Shown piece by piece: positions 1 through 6,346 of a stretch of DNA of 24,854 bases; positions within the stretch are counted from its first letter, which is position 1; each line of letters starts with the position of its first letter. The DNA comes from a virus: positions 1-24,854 of IMG/VR virus record IMGVR_UViG_3300003324_000702; one strand, given 5' to 3'. Position numbers and translations under genes: made by a program. Under the pieces are notes generated by a model. It was given only the letters and a program-made list of their open reading frames with translations, was not told where the DNA came from and made no database searches.

Positions 1-2
1 CC

Positions 3-1926
3 CGCAACGCGCTGTCCTTCGCCCGGACGGCCAGCGACACCGCGGCTGCCTCCGATACGGTCACTCGCTCCACGACCCGGCCTCGCGCGGTTGCCGATAC
101 CGCGGCTGCCTCGGATGCGGTTGCGCGGGTTGTCAGCTTTGCCCGCGCGGTCGCTGATACGGCGGCAGCGAGCGATGCGGTTGCGCGGACCAGCTCGCGC
201 CCCCGAGCCGTGTCGGATACCGCGGCCGCGTCGGACACCGTCACCAGCGCCGAAACCCAGGCCCGGCCGATCAGTGATACCGCCGCCGCCAGTGACGTGG
301 CGACCCGCGGCGCGCAGACCTTCACCCGCACCGCCGCTGATACCGCTGGCGCGAGTGACGCGGTAGCGCGGGTTGTCAGCTTCGCCCGCTCCGTGGCGGA
401 TACCGCGGCGGCCTCGGATGCGGTGGCGGCCGTCACCATCCGCACCCGCACTGCTGCTGATACCGCCGGCGCGTCGGACACCGTTGCCAGGAATGCCCTG
501 GCGCTGGCCCGGCCGGTGTCGGATACGGCCGCCGCTGGTGACACGGTCGCCCGCTCCGAGGTGCAGTCGCGCACTGCTGCGGACAGCGCGACCGCGAGTG
601 ACACCGTCGCCCGCGCCGCGCAGGTGTTCATCCGTAGTGCCGCGGATACCGCAGCAGCATCGGACGCGGTTGCGCGGCTGGTTGTTCTCGCCAGGTCCAC
701 ATCGGACACTGCCGCAGCGGCCGATGCGGCGAACCGCGCGGCGCAAACACTGGCCCGCACCACCGCGGATACCGCCGCTGCGAGTGACACGGTCACCAGA
801 GCCGACACCTTCGCCCGGACGGTCACCGACACCGCGCCCGCGAGCGACACGCTCACCCGAGGCGCCCAGGTATTCACCCGCACCGCCGGCGATAGCGCCC
901 CAGCGGTCGATACAGCGGCCGCTGTAGTCGCCCTGGCCCGCGCCGCTGCGGACAGTGCGGCAGCGAGCGATACCGCAACCCGGGCGGCGCTGAGCTTCGC
1001 CCGCACCACGTCGGACACCGCGTCGGCGTCGGACGCCGTGGTCGCCTCGGTTGGGCGCTACGCCACCGACACTGCGCTGGCCTCCGACGTCGCCAACCGG
1101 CTGGTAGTGCTCACCCGCCCGGTGGCGGATAACGCTGCTGCCAGCGACGCGGTGGCCCGGGTCCTGGTCCTGGCGCGCAGCGCCGCTGATACGGCGGCCG
1201 CGGGGGACGCCAGCACCGCCAGCTCTCAGCATTCCCGCACCGCATCGGATACCGCGTCGGCGTCGGATGCGCTCGCGCGCGTAGCGATCTTCGCGCGCGC
1301 CGCCGCGGACACCGCCGGCGCATCCGACACCACCACCCTCGCCCAATACCGCAGCGTCAGCGACGCCGCCGGCGCGAGTGAGGCGGTAGCCCGGCAGCTG
1401 ACCCTGCCGAGGTCGGTATCGGACGCTGTTGGTGGCGATGACTACGTCGCCGCCGCGGACCAAGCCAGCGCCAGTGACAGCGCGCTCGCCGCGGACACCC
1501 TCACCCGGGTCGTGGTGCTGCCACGGTCGGTCGCGGATACAGCGGCGGCTGGTGATTTCGCGAGCACCGCCGGCGAAGCCCTGGTGTTTGATACCGCCGG
1601 CGCCTCTGATGCGGTGGCCCGCCAGGTTCTGCTGGCCCGGCCAGTCAGCGTGTCCGCCTTGGCGTCCGACGCCGCGGCCCGGCAACTGCTATTGCTGCGC
1701 ACGGTCCTCGATACCGCCGCCGCCGGGGACACCGTCGCGGTGGTCGGTAGCCGCTCCGTCACCGACACCGCGCTGGCGTCGGACACCGTTGCCCGGCAGC
1801 TGACCCTGCCCCGGCCAATAGCTGAATCCGCTAACGCGACGGATGTCGCGGTCCGGCTGGTCCTTTTCTACCGCACCGCATCGGACACCGCGCCAGCCGT
1901 GGATGCGGCCACCGCGGTCGTCATCA
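3..1926 (+). repeat. about 31 degenerate 60-bp coding repeats
   Basis: Each unit encodes about 20 residues with consensus LARSVADTAAASDAVARVVV. A few units are 17-19 residues long and one near 1430-1520 is irregular. The most constant positions are the Asp-Thr/Ser-Ala, the second Ser-Asp and the Arg that closes the core. At DNA level the units differ by many synonymous changes, so this is an old, protein-selected repeat rather than a recent expansion. Confidence 0.85.
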
Positions 1927-2102
1927 GCCGCGGATTCATGTCATTTTCCCCGCACCCGGTGCCCGCAATGTTCGGCGCTGCCGCGCCTGCGGCGCACACC
2001 ATCGGCGCCACCCGGCGAACACAAACCGTGAACGCTGCTCACGGTGCCGTTCCGAGCATGAGCCCCGCTGATCGGAAAACCGTGACAATGAGTGGAGTCT
2101 GA
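3..2102 (+). CDS. DTAAASD-repeat protein, 5' end outside window
   Basis: I do not recognise a named family. The reading frame is open from the window edge to the TGA at 2100-2102, so 699 residues are visible and the true start lies upstream. Almost all of it is a degenerate repeat of about 20 residues with core DTAAASDAVAR, preceded by [FL]-A-R-[ST]-x-x. The last 50 or so residues (from about 1927) leave the repeat and are rich in Pro, His and Ala. There is no transmembrane segment or signal in the visible part. The stop overlaps the next start (TGATG), so it belongs to the late operon. A gene directly before the head-tail connector would fit a capsid- or neck-attached fibre, but that is inference. 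An adhesin-like role is also possible. Confidence 0.8.
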   Translation, partial: RNALSFARTASDTAAASDTVTRSTTRPRAVADTAAASDAVARVVSFARAVADTAAASDAVARTSSRPRAVSDTAAASDTVTSAETQARPISDTAAASDVATRGAQTFTRTAADTAGASDAVARVVSFARSVADTAAASDAVAAVTIRTRTAADTAGASDTVARNALALARPVSDTAAAGDTVARSEVQSRTAADSATASDTVARAAQVFIRSAADTAAASDAVARLVVLARSTSDTAAAADAANRAAQTLARTTADTAAASDTVTRADTFARTVTDTAPASDTLTRGAQVFTRTAGDSAPAVDTAAAVVALARAAADSAAASDTATRAALSFARTTSDTASASDAVVASVGRYATDTALASDVANRLVVLTRPVADNAAASDAVARVLVLARSAADTAAAGDASTASSQHSRTASDTASASDALARVAIFARAAADTAGASDTTTLAQYRSVSDAAGASEAVARQLTLPRSVSDAVGGDDYVAAADQASASDSALAADTLTRVVVLPRSVADTAAAGDFASTAGEALVFDTAGASDAVARQVLLARPVSVSALASDAAARQLLLLRTVLDTAAAGDTVAVVGSRSVTDTALASDTVARQLTLPRPIAESANATDVAVRLVLFYRTASDTAPAVDAATAVVISRGFMSFSPHPVPAMFGAAAPAAHTIGATRRTQTVNAAHGAVPSMSPADRKTVTMSGV

Positions 2103-2914
2103 TGCCGACCATTGACCTCGGTGACCCGGTACCCAACCTGGCTATCGAAACCCGAGACATTTCCGGGAACTTCGCCGACGCGGGCAGTGTGACCCTGGTC
2201 ATCACCAAGCCGGATAACACCACCGCCAACCCGACGGTGAACCACGCCGACGTGGGGAAATACGACGCCAACTATGTCCCACCGGACCCCGGGCATTACA
2301 GCGTCCGCTGGGTCGCAACCGGTGTTAACCAGTCGGCGTACACGGATTCGTTCGATGTCCTGGAAGCGAACCCGCGGTGCATCGTCAGCCTCGCCGACGC
2401 GAAAGAACTCCTCCGGTTCAGCGGTGACAGCGCAACCGATGAGGAGCTTCGGCGATACAACGAAGCGTCCACCCACATGATCGAGCAGTACATGAAAAAA
2501 ACGGTGGTGCGGACCCCCGTCGTCGGTGAGGAACATTGCGTTTACGGCCGCCGTGATGTGGTGTTCCTGCGGCGCCGTCCGGTGATTTCCCTCACCGCGG
2601 TGGCAACCATTGATTCGCTCGTCACGTGGGACATCTCAACGCTGGCTGTGAACTCCACCTCGGGGCGCGTGAATTACCTCCCGGGCTCGGCGGCTTTACG
2701 CGGGATCATCACCTTCGATTACGTCGCCGGGTACACGATTATTCCCGCGAACATTCAAGAAGCGGCCCGAATCATGATTCAACATTTGTGGGCCACCCGT
2801 CGAGGACTAGGCGGCAATTTGATCACACAGCAACTCCCCGGATTTAACATCGGATTCGCCTTGCCCCAGTCGGTTAAAGATTTGCTGGGGGCGCAGCCCA
2901 CGATGGTCGCATGA
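2102..2914 (+). CDS. head-tail connector (gp6-like) with N-terminal Ig-like domain
   Basis: The protein has 270 residues. Residues 1-90 look like an Ig/BIg-type beta domain, with hydrophobic alternation, a KYDANYVPPDPGHYSVRW stretch and a Thr-rich core. From about residue 93 it matches the helical gp6-like connector family: SLADAKELLRF, then a helix EELRRYNEASTHMIEQYMKK, a beta-rich middle, and a closing helix IQEAARIMIQHLWATRRG. Proteins of this family form the ring between the portal and the tail-completion proteins. The ATG overlaps the repeat-protein stop by one base and is preceded by GGAG. The fused beta domain is common in actinophage connectors and may contact the capsid surface (inference). 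Confidence 0.75.
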   Translation: MPTIDLGDPVPNLAIETRDISGNFADAGSVTLVITKPDNTTANPTVNHADVGKYDANYVPPDPGHYSVRWVATGVNQSAYTDSFDVLEANPRCIVSLADAKELLRFSGDSATDEELRRYNEASTHMIEQYMKKTVVRTPVVGEEHCVYGRRDVVFLRRRPVISLTAVATIDSLVTWDISTLAVNSTSGRVNYLPGSAALRGIITFDYVAGYTIIPANIQEAARIMIQHLWATRRGLGGNLITQQLPGFNIGFALPQSVKDLLGAQPTMVA

Positions 2915-3363
2915 GCACCGGGACACTGCTTTTCGCGGTCAAAACCGCGCTGCTCGACGCCATGCAACGCCGCCCCACTATGGCTGGAACGCAAATCTCC
3001 TACGGCGAACCAGCCTCCTACAAAACGGGCACCGCGATTTGGTTCGGGCCCGCCGAATCACTCAACGACCCATCCGATTTAGGTGGGCGCCGTGCCGGCC
3101 TCGACGAAATCGTCACCATGACCGTCGTGATCCAAGCGTTCACTATGCAAACCGAGGGTCAGCAAACCGCGGACGAGCAAGCCGTCGCATTGTTCGCCGA
3201 GTTCCAAGCCCTGATCGCGGAAAACGCCAGCAGCCTGGTCGAGGGCGTGTGGGGTTGCTACGTCAACTCCTGGATCCACCACGTTGGCCCAGCTCAAGCC
3301 GCTGGCAGCGGGTACCTGTCCCGGTTCGAGGTGCAGGTCCAATTCCGCGGCACCCTCCGATAA
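2911..3363 (+). CDS. probable tail terminator / tail completion protein
   Basis: This 150-residue protein starts inside the connector stop (ATGA). It has an N-terminal helix (LLFAVKTALLDAMQ) and a central beta segment DEIVTMTVVIQAFTMQTEG. A helix follows (ADEQAVALFAEFQALIAEN), then a final strand FEVQVQFRGTLR. That alpha-beta order and the length match small siphovirus tail terminator or minor tail-completion proteins, which cap the tail tube and join it to the head. Its place between connector and tail tube supports the call. No single catalytic or signature residue decides it, so a neighbouring head-closure role cannot be excluded. Confidence 0.55.
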   Translation: MSTGTLLFAVKTALLDAMQRRPTMAGTQISYGEPASYKTGTAIWFGPAESLNDPSDLGGRRAGLDEIVTMTVVIQAFTMQTEGQQTADEQAVALFAEFQALIAENASSLVEGVWGCYVNSWIHHVGPAQAAGSGYLSRFEVQVQFRGTLR

Positions 3364-3384
3364 CCAACCCCAAATAAAGCAGGC

Positions 3385-3404
3385 CCCCGCTTTTCGAGGT
3401 GGGG
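3385..3404 (+). terminator. weak hairpin between genes
   Basis: CCCCGC (3385-3390) can pair with GTGGGG (3399-3404) across an 8-base loop and is followed by TGTTTCG. The stem is short and the T run poor, so it may be a partial terminator, an mRNA-processing structure, or chance. It sits in the 75-base gap that resets translation before the strong GGGAGGA site of the next gene. Confidence 0.25.
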
Positions 3405-3438
3405 TGTTTCGTCGCGCCCGAAAAACGGGAGGAATTAA

Positions 3439-3954
3439 ATGGCGCTAGACACCAGCAGTGTTGTGCTCTCGGTGACAGGTTCACAATCGTCCGCGATTGA
3501 CTTCACCACCGGCCAGGCCCCTATCGCCCGCACCTACCAGCTGCTGTACGGCACTGGCACAGGCGCTGGTTTGGCCGACCGGGTGTGGCACGACCAGCGA
3601 ACAATTGCCGCGTCGGGTACTGACGATCTGGACCTCGCCGGTGTCCTCGTTGACGTTTTCGGCGCAACCGTGACTTTCGCGAGGATCCGCGCGATGGTTG
3701 TGGCCGCCGCGAGCGGTAATACCAACAACGTCATTGTCGGTAACGCCACAACGAACGGTTTCATTACCTGGGTTGGTGCGGCCGCGCACACCGTCACCGT
3801 TCGCCCCGGTGGATTTTTGTGCCTCGCGAACGGGCTCACCGACGCCACCGGTTACGCGGTGACCGCGGGCACCGGCGACATTCTGCGGATTGCGAATTCC
3901 GGCGCCGGCACCTCGGTGACTTACGACATCATCCTGTTCGGGGCGTCCGCGTAA
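3439..3954 (+). CDS. phage structural protein, unknown role (beta-rich)
   Basis: A 171-residue protein rich in Thr, Ala, Gly and Val, with alternating hydrophobic residues throughout. It has no long helix, signal or membrane segment. This composition suits an all-beta sandwich of the type used in virion decoration or fibre proteins. A strong ribosome site (GGGAGGA, about 3428-3434) precedes the ATG, implying high expression as expected for a many-copy virion part. It lies between tail-completion genes and two small LPPDQ-motif proteins. I do not recognise a named family. A head decoration or tail-tube-associated protein is the best guess. Confidence 0.6.
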   Translation: MALDTSSVVLSVTGSQSSAIDFTTGQAPIARTYQLLYGTGTGAGLADRVWHDQRTIAASGTDDLDLAGVLVDVFGATVTFARIRAMVVAAASGNTNNVIVGNATTNGFITWVGAAAHTVTVRPGGFLCLANGLTDATGYAVTAGTGDILRIANSGAGTSVTYDIILFGASA

Positions 3955-4175
3955 TGGCGAAAACGATGCGCCATCCGGCGCTGCCTCCGGATCAAACTAT
4001 TGAGGTTCCCGACGAGGCCGTGATGGGCCACCAGCGAATGGGCTGGCGCCCCGTCGAGGACGAAAAACCCGCCGAGAAGACCGTCGAATACGACGAGGAC
4101 CTCGCGGCCGCCGAAAGCGAAGACGCCGGCGAGGAATCAGCCGAGGAATCGAGCGAGGAAACCGACGATGGCTGA
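3954..4175 (+). CDS. small LPPDQ-motif phage protein with acidic tail
   Basis: A 73-residue protein whose ATG overlaps the previous stop by one base (TAATG). The N-terminal half carries MRHPALPPDQTIEVPDEAV and ends in GHQRMGWRPVE. The C-terminal half is almost wholly Glu, Asp, Ala and Ser. The compact N-terminal motif occurs again in the next gene, so the two are probably paralogues. Small proteins of this kind are found among the connector and tail genes of many actinophages, but no function is established that I know. The acidic tail could act as a charged tether or DNA mimic (speculative). Confidence 0.7.
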   Translation: MAKTMRHPALPPDQTIEVPDEAVMGHQRMGWRPVEDEKPAEKTVEYDEDLAAAESEDAGEESAEESSEETDDG

Positions 4176-4308
4176 TGGCGAATGGGTCTGGATGACCCAC
4201 CCCCTGCTTCCCCCCGATCAGCTCATTTACGAACCGGAGGAAGCGCTTTTCGGGCTACGGCAAGCCGGGTGGGTGGAAACCGATCCACCCCCACCTGAGG
4301 AGCCCTAA
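4168..4308 (+). CDS. short paralogue of the LPPDQ-motif protein
   Basis: A 46-residue gene that starts 8 bases inside the upstream gene (ATGGCTGA). It encodes WMTHPLLPPDQLIYEPEEAL, then a Gly, a short helix and AGWVETD. These align with HPALPPDQ, IEVPDEAV and MGWRPVE of the upstream protein. It lacks the acidic tail and ends in Pro/Glu. The reading frame, GC-rich third positions and shared motif support it as a real gene despite its size. Function unknown; it may pair or compete with its longer relative. Confidence 0.65.
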   Translation: MADGEWVWMTHPLLPPDQLIYEPEEALFGLRQAGWVETDPPPPEEP

Positions 4309-4377
4309 ACCGCGGTCGAGGCATCTAGCCAGCCGTCATGTCAAACGCCACAAGGCGGTAAGGAGTAACACACCCAA

Positions 4378-4869
4378 ATGGCCCCTCCGAACCTAACTTC
4401 GAGCACCAGGTTCACCGATAACGCCACCACCGTTATCTATTTCGTTCCCACGATCGCGGCCACCAACCTGACGCCCACCCGCGCGGAACTCAACGCCGGC
4501 ACGAACCTGTCCGTTGAAATCAACGACCTCAAGGGTTGGACCGTTCAGGCTGACCTGATCGACGTCCAGTCGCTGGCGGAGTCGTTCCAGTCGAAAATCG
4601 CTGGGACACTGTCCTCGCCGGATTCTTCGCTGACTTTCTACACGTCCAAGAATGGTTCCGATGTGCGTTCCCTGCTACCGAGGGGAACCACCGGGTATAT
4701 TGTATTCTGCGACGGCGGTGATATTGGTGGAAACAAAGCGGAAGTGTACCCGATCCAAGTAACAGCGAATGGCGTGATGCGCACCATCGACGGTAAGGAC
4801 GCTTCCAAAGTTGAAGTGCAGTTCGCGATCACTCGCCCACCTGCGCAGAACGTGACCCTGCCGGCGTGA
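4378..4869 (+). CDS. major tail (tube) protein
   Basis: A 163-residue protein with an AAGGAG site just upstream. The pattern is that of actinophage tail tube proteins: an N-terminal variable arm (residues 1-45), then VEINDLKGWTVQADLIDVQ, a helix SLAESFQSKIAG, SSLTFYTSKNGSDVRSLL, and strands ending VEVQFAITRPPAQNVTLPA. Many copies stack in hexameric rings to form the tail shaft. It stands immediately before the tail assembly chaperone, which is the conserved siphovirus order. The unusually clear ribosome site agrees with the high copy number expected. Confidence 0.8.
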   Translation: MAPPNLTSSTRFTDNATTVIYFVPTIAATNLTPTRAELNAGTNLSVEINDLKGWTVQADLIDVQSLAESFQSKIAGTLSSPDSSLTFYTSKNGSDVRSLLPRGTTGYIVFCDGGDIGGNKAEVYPIQVTANGVMRTIDGKDASKVEVQFAITRPPAQNVTLPA

Positions 4870-5303
4870 GCCTGCGAGAACGCCTCGCTGCCAGGGCTCG
4901 CCCCACCGCTTCGTTCCACCTCCGCGTTGACGACGACACGAGCGCTCAAGCGGATCTGGTGGCTGCGCAAGCGGTGGGGCTACCCGAGCGGATCACCGCG
5001 GCCCAAGCCGCCGTGGAGGCCTGCTACGAGCGGCTGGAGCTGTCCGCGCTGCCGCCGGCTGACATGGAAGCGCTCTTGGAGGCGCACCCCCCCACGCCGG
5101 ACCAGCCCGGCAACACGATGTTCAACCAGGCCACGTTCGTGCCCGCCCTGATCGCGGCGTGCGTGGACTCCGACATGGGTGAAGACGACTGGGCCGAGTT
5201 CGTGGCCAAGGGTCCGATCACCCGTGGCGAGGTGCTGGCCCTGTTCAACGCGTGCTGGGACTTAAACCACCGCACCCCGGATATCAACCTAAAAAAAGGC
5301 TAG
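4866..5303 (+). CDS. tail assembly chaperone, short (G-type) product
   Basis: A 145-residue protein starting at a GTG that overlaps the tube-protein stop (GTGA). It is acidic and helical, with segments around AAQAAVEACYERLELSALPP, PALIAACVDSDMGEDDWAEF and GEVLALFNACWDLNHR. It ends immediately after an A7 run. Size, position between tube and tape-measure genes, and the slippery sequence at its end match the lambda gpG/GT type of chaperone. Such proteins coat the tape measure before tube polymerisation. The longer frameshifted form would carry the T domain encoded at 5297-5632. Confidence 0.8.
   Translation: MSLRERLAARARPTASFHLRVDDDTSAQADLVAAQAVGLPERITAAQAAVEACYERLELSALPPADMEALLEAHPPTPDQPGNTMFNQATFVPALIAACVDSDMGEDDWAEFVAKGPITRGEVLALFNACWDLNHRTPDINLKKG
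5291..5297 (+). promoter_or_regulatory. programmed -1 frameshift site (A AAA AAA)
   Basis: The zero frame reads CTA AAA AAA GGC TAG, so the heptamer A-AAA-AAA lies in the canonical X-XXY-YYZ phase just before the stop. A one-base slip back joins the G frame to the open frame that ends at 5632, giving a product of about 255 residues. A perfect GTCCAT-cgaa-ATGGAC hairpin lies at 5320-5335, further away than the usual stimulator. Confidence 0.8.
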
Positions 5304-5632
5304 ACGCCGACGCTCAGCTGTCCATCGAAATGGACTATTGCGGCCCGCGTGGTATTTCCCATGACGAGTTCCTGGGCTGGTCACAGTCCGCGCGGGACAA
5401 AGCGATCTGGTGGATGCTGCGGGAACGCAAAAAGTGCGGCGTGTGTCAAACCCGGGCTGAGGAATGGGATCCCGAGCAGGGCGGTGATCGGCGCGCCTAT
5501 CGGGCGCAGCTCACCCAGTGCGAAGGGTGCATCGTGATTGAACGCGCCCAGGAATCCCCCGAAATGTCAGCCGCGCGCGGAATGAAGGTGTTCTTGGTGC
5601 GAAACGAGAAACCCGATGCGCCTAGAAACTAG
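5297..5632 (+). CDS. tail assembly chaperone, T extension (by -1 frameshift)
   Basis: This open frame has no good start of its own near the G stop and is best read as the C-terminal 111 residues of a G-T fusion. It opens RLDADAQLSIEMDYCGPRG, continues with a helix around WSQSARDKAIWWMLRERKK, and carries two Cys pairs, CGVC and CEGC, about 40 residues apart. Those could bind one zinc ion. T-type extensions contact the tail tube protein while the G part binds the tape measure. A separate start at 5252 is possible but lacks a convincing ribosome site. Confidence 0.7.
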   Translation, partial: RLDADAQLSIEMDYCGPRGISHDEFLGWSQSARDKAIWWMLRERKKCGVCQTRAEEWDPEQGGDRRAYRAQLTQCEGCIVIERAQESPEMSAARGMKVFLVRNEKPDAPRN

Positions 5633-6050
5633 AGGCGCCGCGCAGCTACGGCAACTGTCCCGCCGGATGCACACCGCCGCGCAGGATTTGCCTGCTGAGA
5701 TCGCGGCCGCGGCCCGCAGGGCGATGGGCCCCCTACCGTCGAAACTCAAAGGCTCGGCCCTATCGGTGCTGCCCGCCAAAGGGGGCCTGAACCGGGATGT
5801 CGCGTTCAGAGGCACATTTCGGGTGTACCGGATCCCCTCCGGCGCGCGGCTGGTCGCTCAGCACGAATACGACATTGTCGGAATGAATTACGGGGTGGTG
5901 TATCACCCCCTGTTCGGTGACATGGGGCATTGGTACCGGCAGGTAATCGCCGAAGGCTGGTGGGACCGGGTCATCGACAACGTCGAACCCGCGGCGCGCC
6001 AGGAAATGGACAAGGCGCTGACCAACACGAGAAGAAAGATTGAGCGCTGA
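5616..6050 (+). CDS. HK97 gp10-like tail/neck protein (probable)
   Basis: A 144-residue protein overlapping the T extension by 17 bases. It starts with a long helix (GAAQLRQLSRRMHTAAQDLPAEIAAAARR), followed by a compact beta region with VYRIPSGARLVAQHEYD. It closes with a helix rich in Arg/Lys (DKALTNTRRKIER). This helix-then-beta layout, with the motif hinting at 'remove, neutralise, residual membrane-free core', fits the HK97 gp10-like family of tail-completion proteins. The W/H-rich DMGHWYRQVIAEGWWDRVID stretch resembles the end of such proteins, in which a sequence like HPxxxxxxWxxQ is followed by a helical tail. Its place after, rather than before, the tube gene is unusual for that family. 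Confidence 0.5.
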   Translation: MRLETRGAAQLRQLSRRMHTAAQDLPAEIAAAARRAMGPLPSKLKGSALSVLPAKGGLNRDVAFRGTFRVYRIPSGARLVAQHEYDIVGMNYGVVYHPLFGDMGHWYRQVIAEGWWDRVIDNVEPAARQEMDKALTNTRRKIER

Positions 6051-6055
6051 ACACA

Positions 6056-6340
6056 ATGACGACGCGGATCAAGGCGAAGCCGTTCCGTATTTGGTACATC
6101 GATTCCGAACCGGTCGAGGTGTGGATTCGTCCCTCGGTGCAGGTCAAGGCGGAGGAGAAGTTCAAAACCGGGTTGGGGGACATGCGGCTGGTGACGCAGC
6201 TGTATTACATGGCGTGGCTGGCCGCGACCCGCGAGGGTAAAGAGCATCGCACGTTCGAACAATTCCTCGACGTGATCGCCGACGTGGAACCTCTCGACCT
6301 TAATGAGGGCACGCCAGCGGCGGGGGCGGACGTTCGGTAG
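6056..6340 (+). CDS. second tail-assembly-chaperone-like protein
   Basis: A 94-residue protein with an N-terminal strand pair (KPFRIWYIDSEPVEVWIRP). A helical part follows, VKAEEKFKTGLGDMRLVTQ, then LYYMAWLAATREGKEHRTF, and FEQFLDVIADVEPLDL. This order is typical of the short chaperone-like proteins found just upstream of tape measures in actinophages. It therefore looks like a second, unfused member beside the frameshifted one at 4866-5632. The stop is in the same frame as the tape-measure start, 6 bases upstream, so no frameshift joins them. Translational coupling is likely, since the tape-measure start has little ribosome site of its own. Confidence 0.6.
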   Translation: MTTRIKAKPFRIWYIDSEPVEVWIRPSVQVKAEEKFKTGLGDMRLVTQLYYMAWLAATREGKEHRTFEQFLDVIADVEPLDLNEGTPAAGADVR

Positions 6341-6346
6341 TTCGCG

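Noticed and set aside
1442-1786. Leftward Ala/Ser-rich frame inside the repeat gene
   Set aside because: The repeat itself keeps this strand free of stops. It is a mirror of the 60-bp periodicity rather than a gene.
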